A stretch of 10,482 nucleotides of DNA from RUG14186 sp964644555 (GTDB taxonomy: Bacteria > Bacillota > Clostridia > Eubacteriales > Anaerofustaceae). Positions within the stretch are counted from its first letter, which is position 1, and every line of letters begins with the position of its first letter. Shown here one piece after another: positions 1 to 6,929 of this stretch. Location: NCBI GenBank assembly GCA_964644555.1, contig CAZXWI010000054.1, forward strand, positions 1 through 10,482, written 5' to 3'. Below the pieces are notes generated by a model. The model was not told where the DNA came from. It saw nothing but the letters and a program-made list of their open reading frames with translations, and ran no database searches. Both the position numbers and the translations under genes were made by a program.

Positions 1-31
1 TTATAAGATAATCAATATAACAAATTATCAT

Positions 32-63
32 AAAAATAAAACCACCGATTTATAATCGGCGGT
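32..63 (-). terminator. Rho-independent terminator of the lipoprotein gene
   Basis: Two 10-base arms (41-50 and 54-63) flank a 3-base loop. Read on the minus strand, the RNA stem is ACCGCCGAUU against AAUCGGUGGU, fully paired with one G-U wobble, and it is followed by a U-rich tail (UUUUAUUUUUA). On the plus strand the wobble becomes an A-C mismatch, so the element works best for minus-strand transcription. It starts 7 bases past the lipoprotein stop codon and closes the minus-strand gene block. Confidence 0.85.
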
Positions 64-69
64 CTTATT

Positions 70-543
70 TTAATATACTTCTTTGTCTATGAAAATGTAA
101 TGATACTCCTGCTCTTCTATCTCCACCCACATATGAAGATTTCCTGCGGCTTCGTCAATATTAAAACGATACTCTGTTGTCGTTCCGTCTTTGGTAAGGG
201 AGAATACTCCGTCGGAAACTTCTTTTATTGTGATTGATTTCGGGTCATCAACCATAACGAATTCTTTCTCGCCCTTTTGATTTTCTTTAGTTACAAATGT
301 AACATTGCCTTCTTCATCGGTTTGTGTTTGTTTGATTTTTTCGTTGTATGTGCCGGTGAAATCATCTTTTATTGTCATTGTGGCTTCGGGCGTATCCACC
401 GATTTGGTGTCGATATACATACTGTCCAGCACCCATTCGCCCACAAGAGCGTTCATTTTCGTTGTGTGTTCTTTGTATGCGCTGCATCCGCTGAGTGCAA
501 CTAAAATCACGAGTATTGCACAAATTGCTTTGAACTTTTTCAT
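70..543 (-). CDS. Small secreted lipoprotein of unknown function
   Basis: The product is 157 residues. It begins with a short basic stretch (MKKFK), a hydrophobic core, and the lipobox LSGC at residues 17-20. It should therefore be cleaved by signal peptidase II before Cys20 and be lipid-anchored on the outer face of the membrane. The mature part of about 138 residues is polar and rich in beta-type segments. It opens with VGEWVLDSMYID, reminiscent of small bacterial lipocalin-like lipoproteins that begin with a G-x-W motif; this resemblance is by eye only. The start at 543 was chosen because GGAGGAC lies 3 bases upstream and the signal peptide starts there. A longer frame to 648 would put 35 odd residues before the signal sequence and run into the end of mnmA. 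It has its own extended -10 promoter and a terminator. No function can be assigned. Confidence 0.85.
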   Translation of the reverse strand: MKKFKAICAILVILVALSGCSAYKEHTTKMNALVGEWVLDSMYIDTKSVDTPEATMTIKDDFTGTYNEKIKQTQTDEEGNVTFVTKENQKGEKEFVMVDDPKSITIKEVSDGVFSLTKDGTTTEYRFNIDEAAGNLHMWVEIEEQEYHYIFIDKEVY

Positions 544-565
544 AATGTCCTCCATATATATTGCT

Positions 566-574
566 ATTATAACA
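566..574 (-). promoter_or_regulatory. Extended -10 promoter element for the lipoprotein gene
   Basis: Read on the minus strand the sequence is TGTTATAAT, a perfect extended -10 (TGnTATAAT). It lies 22 bases upstream of the lipoprotein ATG. No good -35 hexamer is seen 17 bases further up (TTTAAT), as is usual for extended -10 promoters. It suggests that the lipoprotein is transcribed independently of mnmA, although no terminator separates the two and read-through is likely. Confidence 0.6.
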
Positions 575-605
575 AATAGGTTTGCGCTATTAAATAATAA
601 AATAA

Positions 606-1703
606 TTAATTTTCCAATACTTTGTCTATAACGGCAGAGCCTATGCACTCATCTCCCACATAAAATGCTCCCGATTGCCCCGGAGCTATGCCGCTTTGTT
701 TTTCATCAAACAAAACTTCAGCTCCTTCATCGGTAAAATGCACCGTAGCATCCCTTTCGGTTTGGCGGTATCTGTACTTTACCTTGCATTTTATCGTGTC
801 GGACTCAAGTGGGTTTATAAGGTGTACTTCGTTTGAAATAAACCCTCGCTTGAATAATTTCGGGTTTTCGGCACCTTCGCATACATACAATATGTTGTTT
901 TCCAGGTCTTTTTCACACACATACCATCTATCGCCTCCACCCATATTGCCGATTCCGAGGCCTCTTCTTTGGGCTATGGTGTAATACATGAGTCCATCAT
1001 GCTTACCTATTACCCTCATACTGTCTATATCCACTATATCTCCGGGCTGAGCAGGTAAATATTGCTTTAAAAATTTGGTAAAGTTTCGCTCTCCTATAAA
1101 ACAAACTCCCGTTGAGTCTTTTTTGTCGGCAGTTCGAAGTCCTAACTCCATAGCTATTTTTCTTACATCGGGCTTTATCATATTTCCAACAGGGAATATG
1201 CCCGATGCTACCTGAGCCGAAGTAAGTGCCGAAAGAAAATAGCTTTGGTCTTTGTTGGGGTCAGCTCCTTTAAGCAGGTGGCCACATCTGTTTTCGTCCA
1301 CTCTGTTTTGCACATAATGCCCCGTGGCGATATAGTCTGCACCGAATGTATCTTTGGCGTAATTGAGAAAACATTTGAACTTTATTTCGCTGTTGCACAT
1401 TATATCGGGGTTTGGGGTTCTGCCTTTTTTATATTCGCTTAAGAAGTGAGTAAAAACATTATCCCAATATTCCTTTGCGAAATTTACCGTATAAAAGGGG
1501 ATATCCAATTTAAAGCATACGCTTTTTGCGTCCTGGTAATCGGTTTGTGCTGTGCATGCTCCGTTGTCATCATCGGTTTCCTCCCAGTTGTTCATGAAAA
1601 CTCCGATAAGATCGTATCCTTGCTTTTTTAAAATATATGCGGCTACCGATGAATCGACTCCGCCGCTCATTCCCACTACTATGTTTTTCTTTTCGTTATC
1701 CAT
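606..1703 (-). CDS. mnmA: tRNA-specific 2-thiouridylase MnmA
   Basis: MnmA thiolates C2 of the wobble uridine (U34) of tRNA-Lys, -Glu and -Gln in the cytoplasm, using ATP to adenylate the base and a cysteine-bound persulfide as sulfur donor. The 365-residue product has the family's normal length. The PP-loop ATP-binding motif SGGVDSS is at residues 13-19. The two catalytic cysteines are Cys103 (in PDIMCNSEIKF) and Cys201 (in TGVCFIGER), matching Cys102 and Cys199 of the E. coli enzyme. The tRNA-binding motifs NPD, TGHY and KDQSYFL are also present. ATG at 1703 overlaps the stop codon of the upstream ATPase gene by one base (TGATG), which points to translational coupling; only a distant AAGGAAG could serve as ribosome binding site. 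A TTG two codon-lengths upstream is not needed. It is the third gene of the nuclease/ATPase operon, with which it shares no known pathway. Confidence 0.97.
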   Translation of the reverse strand: MDNEKKNIVVGMSGGVDSSVAAYILKKQGYDLIGVFMNNWEETDDDNGACTAQTDYQDAKSVCFKLDIPFYTVNFAKEYWDNVFTHFLSEYKKGRTPNPDIMCNSEIKFKCFLNYAKDTFGADYIATGHYVQNRVDENRCGHLLKGADPNKDQSYFLSALTSAQVASGIFPVGNMIKPDVRKIAMELGLRTADKKDSTGVCFIGERNFTKFLKQYLPAQPGDIVDIDSMRVIGKHDGLMYYTIAQRRGLGIGNMGGGDRWYVCEKDLENNILYVCEGAENPKLFKRGFISNEVHLINPLESDTIKCKVKYRYRQTERDATVHFTDEGAEVLFDEKQSGIAPGQSGAFYVGDECIGSAVIDKVLEN

Positions 1704-4141
1704 CAAAGTATAACTTCCTTGTATTTAATATTTAATTCATCCATTGCTTTTTTCTCGTCTTTTCTGCATGAGAACATTATTACTTGCCTCGTTTTTGCCA
1801 CATCATCAAGGTATGTGAGGGTGTTTTTGAGCCTTTGTTCGTCATATTGGATAAAACATTCGTCCAATATTATCGGAATGGTTTTATCATTCAAAACGAG
1901 TTCCGCAATGGCAAGTCGAAGAGCAAAGTAGAGCTGGTCTGCAGTTGCTCCGCTTAAGCTTTGCACCGATACGATTTTTGCCGTTTCGTTATCCTTAACG
2001 CTGACGTTCATCTTATCGTCTGTTTTTATATCGGTATATTTACCTGATGTTATCTTAGAGGCTATTTGCGATATGAAAGAGTTGAATATTCCGGCAAAAT
2101 CGCCGTGGATTTCTTTGGATATATTCATTATCACTTCTTCGGCTCTTTCGTATGCAGCATACATTTTTTCGTATTCCGCCTTTTGAGATTGTACTTCGCT
2201 TAATTCTTCGCTTATAACATTCAAGCTTCGTATTTGCGAATCCATATAAGAAACTTTTCCCTCTAAGCTTGCTATTTCATTAGATGTTTCGTAGCATTTC
2301 AGGGTTAATTGTTCTAATTTTTCATCAAGCTTTGCCATATCGTATTCGGCACTCAGCTCACTTTCGCTCAAACTCAGGCTCGCCTCTTTGGCTTTTTCTC
2401 TTAGTTCTTCGTATGTGTAGTTTCCGAGGGCTGCTGCCATATCGTCGGTACTTGCGTCATACCTTGCCTTTGCTTCGCCCTTTGAGCGCATAATATCAAT
2501 GCATTGTCTGAATTCTTCTTCGTTGGATGCGCCGGTTTGCTTAAGAATGGTTTTTGCTATAAGGCTTTTGTATTCCGCTTCTTTTATTATGTCGGCTTTT
2601 CTGTCTTTGGCTTGGTAGAGGAAAGCTGTTATTTCGTTTATTTTCTTTTCAATGCTGTTCATCTCATCGCTTAGGCTGTCTGCTTTGGCAAAAATTTCCG
2701 ATAATTCCTGCAGATTTTCTGCCGAATATTTTTCTTTTAATGCATCAAGCTGTGCGTTAAACATTATTTCGTATTTTACGCTCTTTTGCATTAAGGTGTC
2801 GAACTTATCATAGGTAAGCGATATTTTGTTATTTTGCAAATGAAAGTATAAATACCCTCCCATAACCGCTAAAGCCGTAAGTGCCGTAATAAGAGCGGGC
2901 AGGTAAAAATCTTTTTTCGTAAAATACGATACCGCTGTCAATATAATCGCACAAACGAATAACACCACTGCACATATTAAACAAATCTTCTTTGCCTTGG
3001 CATTTGCGCTTATCTTGTTTTTGACTGTGTTAAGCTTTTCATCGGCATTATATTCTTTGACTTTCTTTAGTTTGAGAATAAGCCCCTTAAACAGCAAACT
3101 GTCCTCTTTAATGTTATCTTCGGATACACTGAGAGTCTTTGTAATCTTGTCTTTTTGTTCTTTCAGTTCTTTGAGTTCCGTGCTTTTTTGCATACATGAT
3201 TCTTTTATTTTGGCAAGCTGTTTTTTTGCTTCCTCAAGATATGACGAGCAGGCAAGATACCTTTCGTAATCCTCTTCCGTAAGATTAACATTTTTGTTGA
3301 TTATATCCAAAGCTTCTTTTGCTTCTTCGTATGCTTTGGTATATTTTGCCAACCTTTTAACCAAAGATGCGTTTTCGGCATTGAGCTTTGTTTGTGTTAT
3401 TTGGTTTTTCTTGTATTCAAGGCTGTCGAGTTCTTCTTTGAGTTTATTTATTTCGTAATATCCCGAATTAATCTTCTCGGTAATGACTTTGGTCTGTTCA
3501 TATTCGGACGAAAGTTCCTCTTCTTTTGATACGCATATTCCCATTTTCGATTTCTTCTGGGTGGGCTTTCCTATGGCATTTTTTTTGTTTTGTATAAAAT
3601 CGAGTGCCTTTTTGTAGCTTATATCCGAAGAATAGGTTTGAGATGTATTCACCAAAACTTCGCCTATCTCCTTTGAGAGTTCTTCAGCAGTTTTGGAATT
3701 ATTTTGAGATATGCTGACTGTGTTTTGGAAAAGCACATTGTTGATGTTGATATCACGGTTTATTTTATGCAGTTTTCTGACTATATCAAATTCCAGAGTT
3801 CTGCTTAAATCCTCTCCCGTTAATTCGTCATGCAGGCTGACGCTTTCGTGGTCTTTGTGAAAATTTCGAGCTGCGGTATAAAGCCTGTTGTCTTTTTCGT
3901 AGGTTATTGCTCCCGAATATGCCGATGTTTTCCATGGAATGTATTTTTTATAATCATCGGTATAAAGTTTGTTTTTGGTGTATGGTTTGAAAAAGCCGAA
4001 AAACACTCCTTCGATGAATTTATGCAGTGTGCTTTTGCCTGCTTCGTTCTCTCCGTATATCAAATTTATCCCATCGGATAATTCGTATGTTTTGTTTTCG
4101 AATTTGCCGAAGCCGTTAATTTTTATTTTTTTGATTATCAT
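1703..4141 (-). CDS. SbcC/YhaN-like coiled-coil ATPase with central membrane hairpin
   Basis: The 812-residue product belongs to the Rad50/SbcC/YhaN group of ABC-type ATPases. The N-terminal lobe has Walker A GENEAGKS at residues 30-37. The C-terminal lobe has the ABC signature LSGAT from residue 729 and Walker B IPIILDE at 755-761. Between the lobes lie two long charged, Glu/Lys/Leu-rich coiled-coil arms, roughly 170-385 and 435-690. At the turn between them are two hydrophobic segments (about 386-407 and 412-433), which look like a membrane hairpin. Rad50 and SbcC have a CxxC zinc hook there. A CLIC sequence (387-390) lies inside the first hydrophobic helix. At 812 residues it is shorter than typical SbcC (about 1,000 or more). 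The start at 4141 has GGAGG eight bases upstream and puts MIIKKIKINGFGKF at the N-terminus, as the family expects. It overlaps the upstream phosphoesterase gene by 26 bases, so the two proteins very likely act as a complex. Confidence 0.92.
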   Translation of the reverse strand: MIIKKIKINGFGKFENKTYELSDGINLIYGENEAGKSTLHKFIEGVFFGFFKPYTKNKLYTDDYKKYIPWKTSAYSGAITYEKDNRLYTAARNFHKDHESVSLHDELTGEDLSRTLEFDIVRKLHKINRDININNVLFQNTVSISQNNSKTAEELSKEIGEVLVNTSQTYSSDISYKKALDFIQNKKNAIGKPTQKKSKMGICVSKEEELSSEYEQTKVITEKINSGYYEINKLKEELDSLEYKKNQITQTKLNAENASLVKRLAKYTKAYEEAKEALDIINKNVNLTEEDYERYLACSSYLEEAKKQLAKIKESCMQKSTELKELKEQKDKITKTLSVSEDNIKEDSLLFKGLILKLKKVKEYNADEKLNTVKNKISANAKAKKICLICAVVLFVCAIILTAVSYFTKKDFYLPALITALTALAVMGGYLYFHLQNNKISLTYDKFDTLMQKSVKYEIMFNAQLDALKEKYSAENLQELSEIFAKADSLSDEMNSIEKKINEITAFLYQAKDRKADIIKEAEYKSLIAKTILKQTGASNEEEFRQCIDIMRSKGEAKARYDASTDDMAAALGNYTYEELREKAKEASLSLSESELSAEYDMAKLDEKLEQLTLKCYETSNEIASLEGKVSYMDSQIRSLNVISEELSEVQSQKAEYEKMYAAYERAEEVIMNISKEIHGDFAGIFNSFISQIASKITSGKYTDIKTDDKMNVSVKDNETAKIVSVQSLSGATADQLYFALRLAIAELVLNDKTIPIILDECFIQYDEQRLKNTLTYLDDVAKTRQVIMFSCRKDEKKAMDELNIKYKEVIL

Positions 4142-5216
4142 TTTCGGCACCTCCGTTTCCCAAGAGTGCTTCCAATCCTGCATATAGTGCGAGTTTGGAT
4201 ATTTCATCGTGTTGTGCTTCACTCATCAGTTCTGTAACGAATCGTCCGATTATATTGTCTTGATTTTCTCGGTATATCTTTACCAAATCGTAATCTTTCG
4301 TTGTTTTGTCGGTAAAGCTCAGATATAAGTATTCGTTTTGGATATCTTCGTAAATATTATCAATATCTATATCGTTATCTATAATGCCGTGTACAGTGCA
4401 TCTTACGATATCATCTTTTGATGCAGATATAGCTTTTTTTATGTTTTTGCAAGCTGTGTTGTAATCGGTTATGCCGCTTATGTCGAAAGATGTGCTCACA
4501 AATTTATGTTTTGCGCACTTAACAAACTCCGAGCGGAAGTCACCGTTTGTTTCTTCAATTAAAATATAGCCGTGTTCATCGCTTTCTCCGAAATCAAGCG
4601 GTTCGGGGCTGCCGGGGTAGGCTATTTTATCGGATATCATATTTTTTTTGTGTATATGCCCCAATGCGATATAGTCAAATCCCGTATTTTCGAGCATTTT
4701 TAGGTTTATGGGCATATAATCCGAATCGTTTAACACATCGGCATGCAGAACCAAAATATTCTTCTTGGTTTTATCAAGAGGCGGTATGGAAAAGGGAATA
4801 CTCTCGTACATATTGCGCTTCCAGCTGAAGCCGTAAATTGCAGTATTGAGTTTTTCTATTTCTATTATCGATAATTCATCGGGGAATACCGTAACATTCT
4901 CCGGCAGTTTTATGGTGTTGTAAAACGATTTATCGAATAAGAAATCGTGGTTTCCGCATGAAATAAAAACATATGTGTCGGGAATTGTTTCGAACAAATC
5001 GAATACCCTTTTCACATCGGATGCTTTAGCGTATTTCATTTCAAACAAGTCTCCCGAAATAAGGAGCATATCCGCTTTTTTCTCTTTTACATCTTTGATT
5101 ATATTATTAAATGTGTCAAAAATCTGTTTTCTATGCAGTTTTGCTATCTCCGAGGGCAATTTCGAATTGGTCATATTAAGACATAGATGCACATCTGCCG
5201 TATGGATTATTTTCAT
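4116..5216 (-). CDS. SbcD/YhaO-like metallophosphoesterase (DNA repair exonuclease subunit)
   Basis: This is a 366-residue calcineurin-type metallophosphoesterase of the Mre11/SbcD/YhaO group, expected to be a two-metal nuclease acting on DNA ends. Metal-binding motifs appear in the family order: DVH (Asp8, His10), GD (55-56), GNHD (88-91), the histidine in LVLHAD (His158), and GHIH (186-189). The catalytic domain covers roughly residues 1-235. The remaining 130 residues form the C-terminal cap/ATPase-binding region, which is poorly conserved in the family. ATG at 5216 is preceded by GGAGA four bases away and starts directly with the first strand (MKIIHTADVH). The gene is first in its operon, and its 3' end overlaps the ATPase gene. 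That pairing supports the assignment: nuclease and ATPase genes of SbcCD, Mre11-Rad50 and YhaO-YhaN systems are normally adjacent. The YhaO type fits better than classical SbcD because of the membrane hairpin in the partner. Confidence 0.93.
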   Translation of the reverse strand: MKIIHTADVHLCLNMTNSKLPSEIAKLHRKQIFDTFNNIIKDVKEKKADMLLISGDLFEMKYAKASDVKRVFDLFETIPDTYVFISCGNHDFLFDKSFYNTIKLPENVTVFPDELSIIEIEKLNTAIYGFSWKRNMYESIPFSIPPLDKTKKNILVLHADVLNDSDYMPINLKMLENTGFDYIALGHIHKKNMISDKIAYPGSPEPLDFGESDEHGYILIEETNGDFRSEFVKCAKHKFVSTSFDISGITDYNTACKNIKKAISASKDDIVRCTVHGIIDNDIDIDNIYEDIQNEYLYLSFTDKTTKDYDLVKIYRENQDNIIGRFVTELMSEAQHDEISKLALYAGLEALLGNGGAENDNQKNKN

Positions 5217-5255
5217 AATTTCTCCGAAATCAAGTATTGTTTTCTTTCTTAATTT

Positions 5256-5264
5256 ATTATAGCA
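5256..5264 (-). promoter_or_regulatory. Extended -10 promoter for the nuclease/ATPase operon
   Basis: Read on the minus strand the sequence is TGCTATAAT, a perfect extended -10 box. It lies 39 bases upstream of the ATG of the phosphoesterase gene. No convincing -35 hexamer lies at the standard distance. It would drive the phosphoesterase, the ATPase and mnmA as one transcript. An SOS-box-like sequence sits just upstream and overlaps its TG. Confidence 0.65.
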
Positions 5265-5276
5265 TACTGTTGTTCG
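5263..5276. promoter_or_regulatory. Possible LexA (SOS) box, imperfect
   Basis: The plus strand reads CATAC-TGTT-GTTCG. The Bacillus-type SOS box is CGAAC-N4-GTTCG; the right half matches 5 of 5 and the left half 3 of 5. It overlaps the promoter of a gene pair that is expected to process DNA ends, which is where a LexA site would act. The match is incomplete, so this is only a candidate operator. Confidence 0.3.
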
Positions 5277-5304
5277 AATAGGAGAAAAAACTTAAATTTA
5301 AAAT

Positions 5305-5334
5305 ACTGTTTTACACTCTCCTATGTAAAACAGT
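5305..5334. promoter_or_regulatory. Perfect 11-bp inverted repeat, candidate operator
   Basis: ACTGTTTTACA (5305-5315) and TGTAAAACAGT (5324-5334) are exact inverted copies separated by 8 bases. No T tract follows on either strand, so it does not look like a terminator. It lies about 40 bases upstream of the nuclease operon's -10 and about 190 bases upstream of the MATE start. It may be a binding site for a dimeric regulator, possibly serving both directions. No regulator gene lies in the window. A possible plus-strand promoter, TTGTTC (5270-5275) with TAAATT (5293-5298) at 17-base spacing, would start transcription close to the dyad. Confidence 0.5.
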
Positions 5335-5417
5335 GGTAGGTATTGCTTTAAAAGAATATGATTTTCTTATGTATAAGCCATAAAATATACCCGATATGCT
5401 ATGAAAAAATTACCACT
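5332..5417 (+). other. Possible structured leader: nested inverted repeats
   Basis: AGTGGTA (5332-5338) is complementary to TACCACT (5411-5417). Inside this pair, AAAGAA and TTTCTT arms flank TATGAT, enclosed in turn by GCTT and AAGC. A plus-strand transcript starting near 5305 could fold here ahead of the MATE genes. No known riboswitch was recognised: the ACGR loops of mini-ykkC are absent and there is no ykkC-like core. The stems are AU-rich and short, so this could be chance. Confidence 0.25.
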
Positions 5418-5464
5418 CATGCTAAAATAAATACAATCCCTTATTGATATTAATATGAATTTTT

Positions 5465-5499
5465 AAGACAGATATATGCTGTCTTTGTTTTGTTATATT
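5465..5499 (+). promoter_or_regulatory. MATE operon promoter with overlapping dyad operator
   Basis: TGTTATATT at 5491-5499 is a good extended -10, 26 bases before the first MATE ATG. The corresponding -35 position (around 5471-5476, GATATA) is poor. It is covered by an exact inverted repeat, AAGACAG (5465-5471) and CTGTCTT (5479-5485), with a 7-base spacer. A repressor bound there would block polymerase, which fits the common drug-induced control of MATE pumps. The dyad followed by T-rich sequence could alternatively act as a weak attenuator. Confidence 0.5.
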
Positions 5500-5525
5500 T
5501 TTTAAGGTGAAATAAAGGAGGGAAC

Positions 5526-6929
5526 ATGGGAAGTTCTGTAGTTACAAAAGAACAGCTATCAACACAAAATGAAGGGAAGCTTCTTTTTAAATATGCCTTA
5601 CCTGCGATTATGACATTAATGATAAATTCTATCTATAATATTGTCGATCAGATATTTATAGGACAAGGTGTAGGCTACCTAGGCAATACTGCGACTAATA
5701 TTGCTTATCCTCTTGTAGTATTTACAATGGGTATAACTTTAACTTTTGCTCACGGCAATTCAGCATTCGTCAACTTGCAGCTTGGCGCAGGCAATAAAAA
5801 AGCCGCTGATGAATCATCAAGCACAAGTGCATTTTATGCGGGAATTGTGCTGCTTATAATAACGATATTATGCTTTATCTTTATAAAGCCTATTTTATAT
5901 TTATTCGGAGCTACCGATAATTCATATGAGTATGCATTGACTTACACATCTATAATCTTGATTGGTGTTCCGATACATGCTGTTGCATCGGTATTTTCGA
6001 ATTGTATCAAATCTGATGGCGATCCTACATATTCCATGGTGTCATTAGGTGCCGGTGCGGTGCTTAACTGTTTTTTGGATCCGCTTTTCATATTTGTGTT
6101 TAAGTGGGGTGTGGCAGGTGGTGCTTTGGCAACCGTAATAGGGCAGTATCTAAGCTTCTTTCTTACTCTTCATTATGTAAGAAAAAAGATGAAAAACTTT
6201 GAAATCGGCATTAAGCACATTAATTTTAAATCACCCTATATGTTAGAAGTTATTTCTCTCGGTGCTTCCACTTTTGCCATGAGAATATGCACTGTAATAG
6301 TTAATGTGGTATTAAACAACACCCTCAGAACATACGGAGCAACGAGTGTATATGGGGCGGATATAGTTCTTGCCGCATCGGGAATAGTGCAGAAATTAAT
6401 GACTATATTACAGTCCTTTGTGCAAGGTCTTGCCAATGCTCAGCAGCCTATAATAGGCTTTAACTATGGAGCTAAGTACTATGGCAGAGTACGCAAAACA
6501 GTGTTTCTTTCGCTTAGTATAGGCACTGTGTGCGGAATTATATTTTGGTTTGTCGCAATGTTTTTCCCTGAACAGCTAATAAGCATTTTCGGCTCTGAAA
6601 ATGAATTATATACTGAGTTTGCCGTATTATGTTTGAAGACGAAATTCAAATGTATATTTACAATGAGTTTCGTATTTATGACTTCATATTTTTATCAGGC
6701 AATAGGTAAGCCTTTACAGTCGGTTTTAATGACATTGCTTCGTCAGTTCGGATTTTTGGTGCCTGGGATACTCATATTGCCGAAATACTTCGGTCTTATG
6801 GGTGCTTTATACGCTTATCCTCTGTGCGACGCACTCTCGGGAATCGTTTCTTTGGCATTTATACTTAAAGCATTGAGCGACTTAAAAAAAGAGACATCAC
6901 AAAAAAATTATCCGAAAATGAGGTCATAA
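5526..6929 (+). CDS. MATE family efflux transporter (MepA-like), first of a tandem pair
   Basis: The 467-residue product is a polytopic membrane protein of the multidrug and toxic compound extrusion family, with the usual length and about 12 hydrophobic helices in two six-helix halves. It should exchange H+ or Na+ for cationic or amphipathic compounds. The family's first-helix motif IVDQIFIGQG contains the conserved acidic residue Asp41. Also present are SDGDP at 163-167 and GFNYGAK from 311, both typical of the MepA-like branch. ATG at 5526 has AAGGAGG at 5515-5521, an excellent ribosome binding site. The stop codon is followed without any gap by the GTG of a second MATE gene, so they are co-transcribed. 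Upstream lies an extended -10 with a dyad over the -35 region, suggesting repression. The substrate cannot be read from the sequence. Confidence 0.95.
   Translation: MGSSVVTKEQLSTQNEGKLLFKYALPAIMTLMINSIYNIVDQIFIGQGVGYLGNTATNIAYPLVVFTMGITLTFAHGNSAFVNLQLGAGNKKAADESSSTSAFYAGIVLLIITILCFIFIKPILYLFGATDNSYEYALTYTSIILIGVPIHAVASVFSNCIKSDGDPTYSMVSLGAGAVLNCFLDPLFIFVFKWGVAGGALATVIGQYLSFFLTLHYVRKKMKNFEIGIKHINFKSPYMLEVISLGASTFAMRICTVIVNVVLNNTLRTYGATSVYGADIVLAASGIVQKLMTILQSFVQGLANAQQPIIGFNYGAKYYGRVRKTVFLSLSIGTVCGIIFWFVAMFFPEQLISIFGSENELYTEFAVLCLKTKFKCIFTMSFVFMTSYFYQAIGKPLQSVLMTLLRQFGFLVPGILILPKYFGLMGALYAYPLCDALSGIVSLAFILKALSDLKKETSQKNYPKMRS

Noticed and set aside
544..648. N-terminal extension of the lipoprotein by 35 residues
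   Set aside because: It would bury the signal peptide and overlap mnmA. The start at 543 has a strong ribosome binding site.
4142..4222. N-terminal extension of the ATPase by 27 residues
   Set aside because: The extension lies inside the phosphoesterase gene and has no family resemblance. GGAGG eight bases before 4141 and the conserved N-terminus favour the shorter form.
5217..5525. Known riboswitch (ykkC, mini-ykkC or similar) ahead of the MATE genes
   Set aside because: The conserved loop sequences of these classes are not present. Only short AU-rich inverted repeats are seen.
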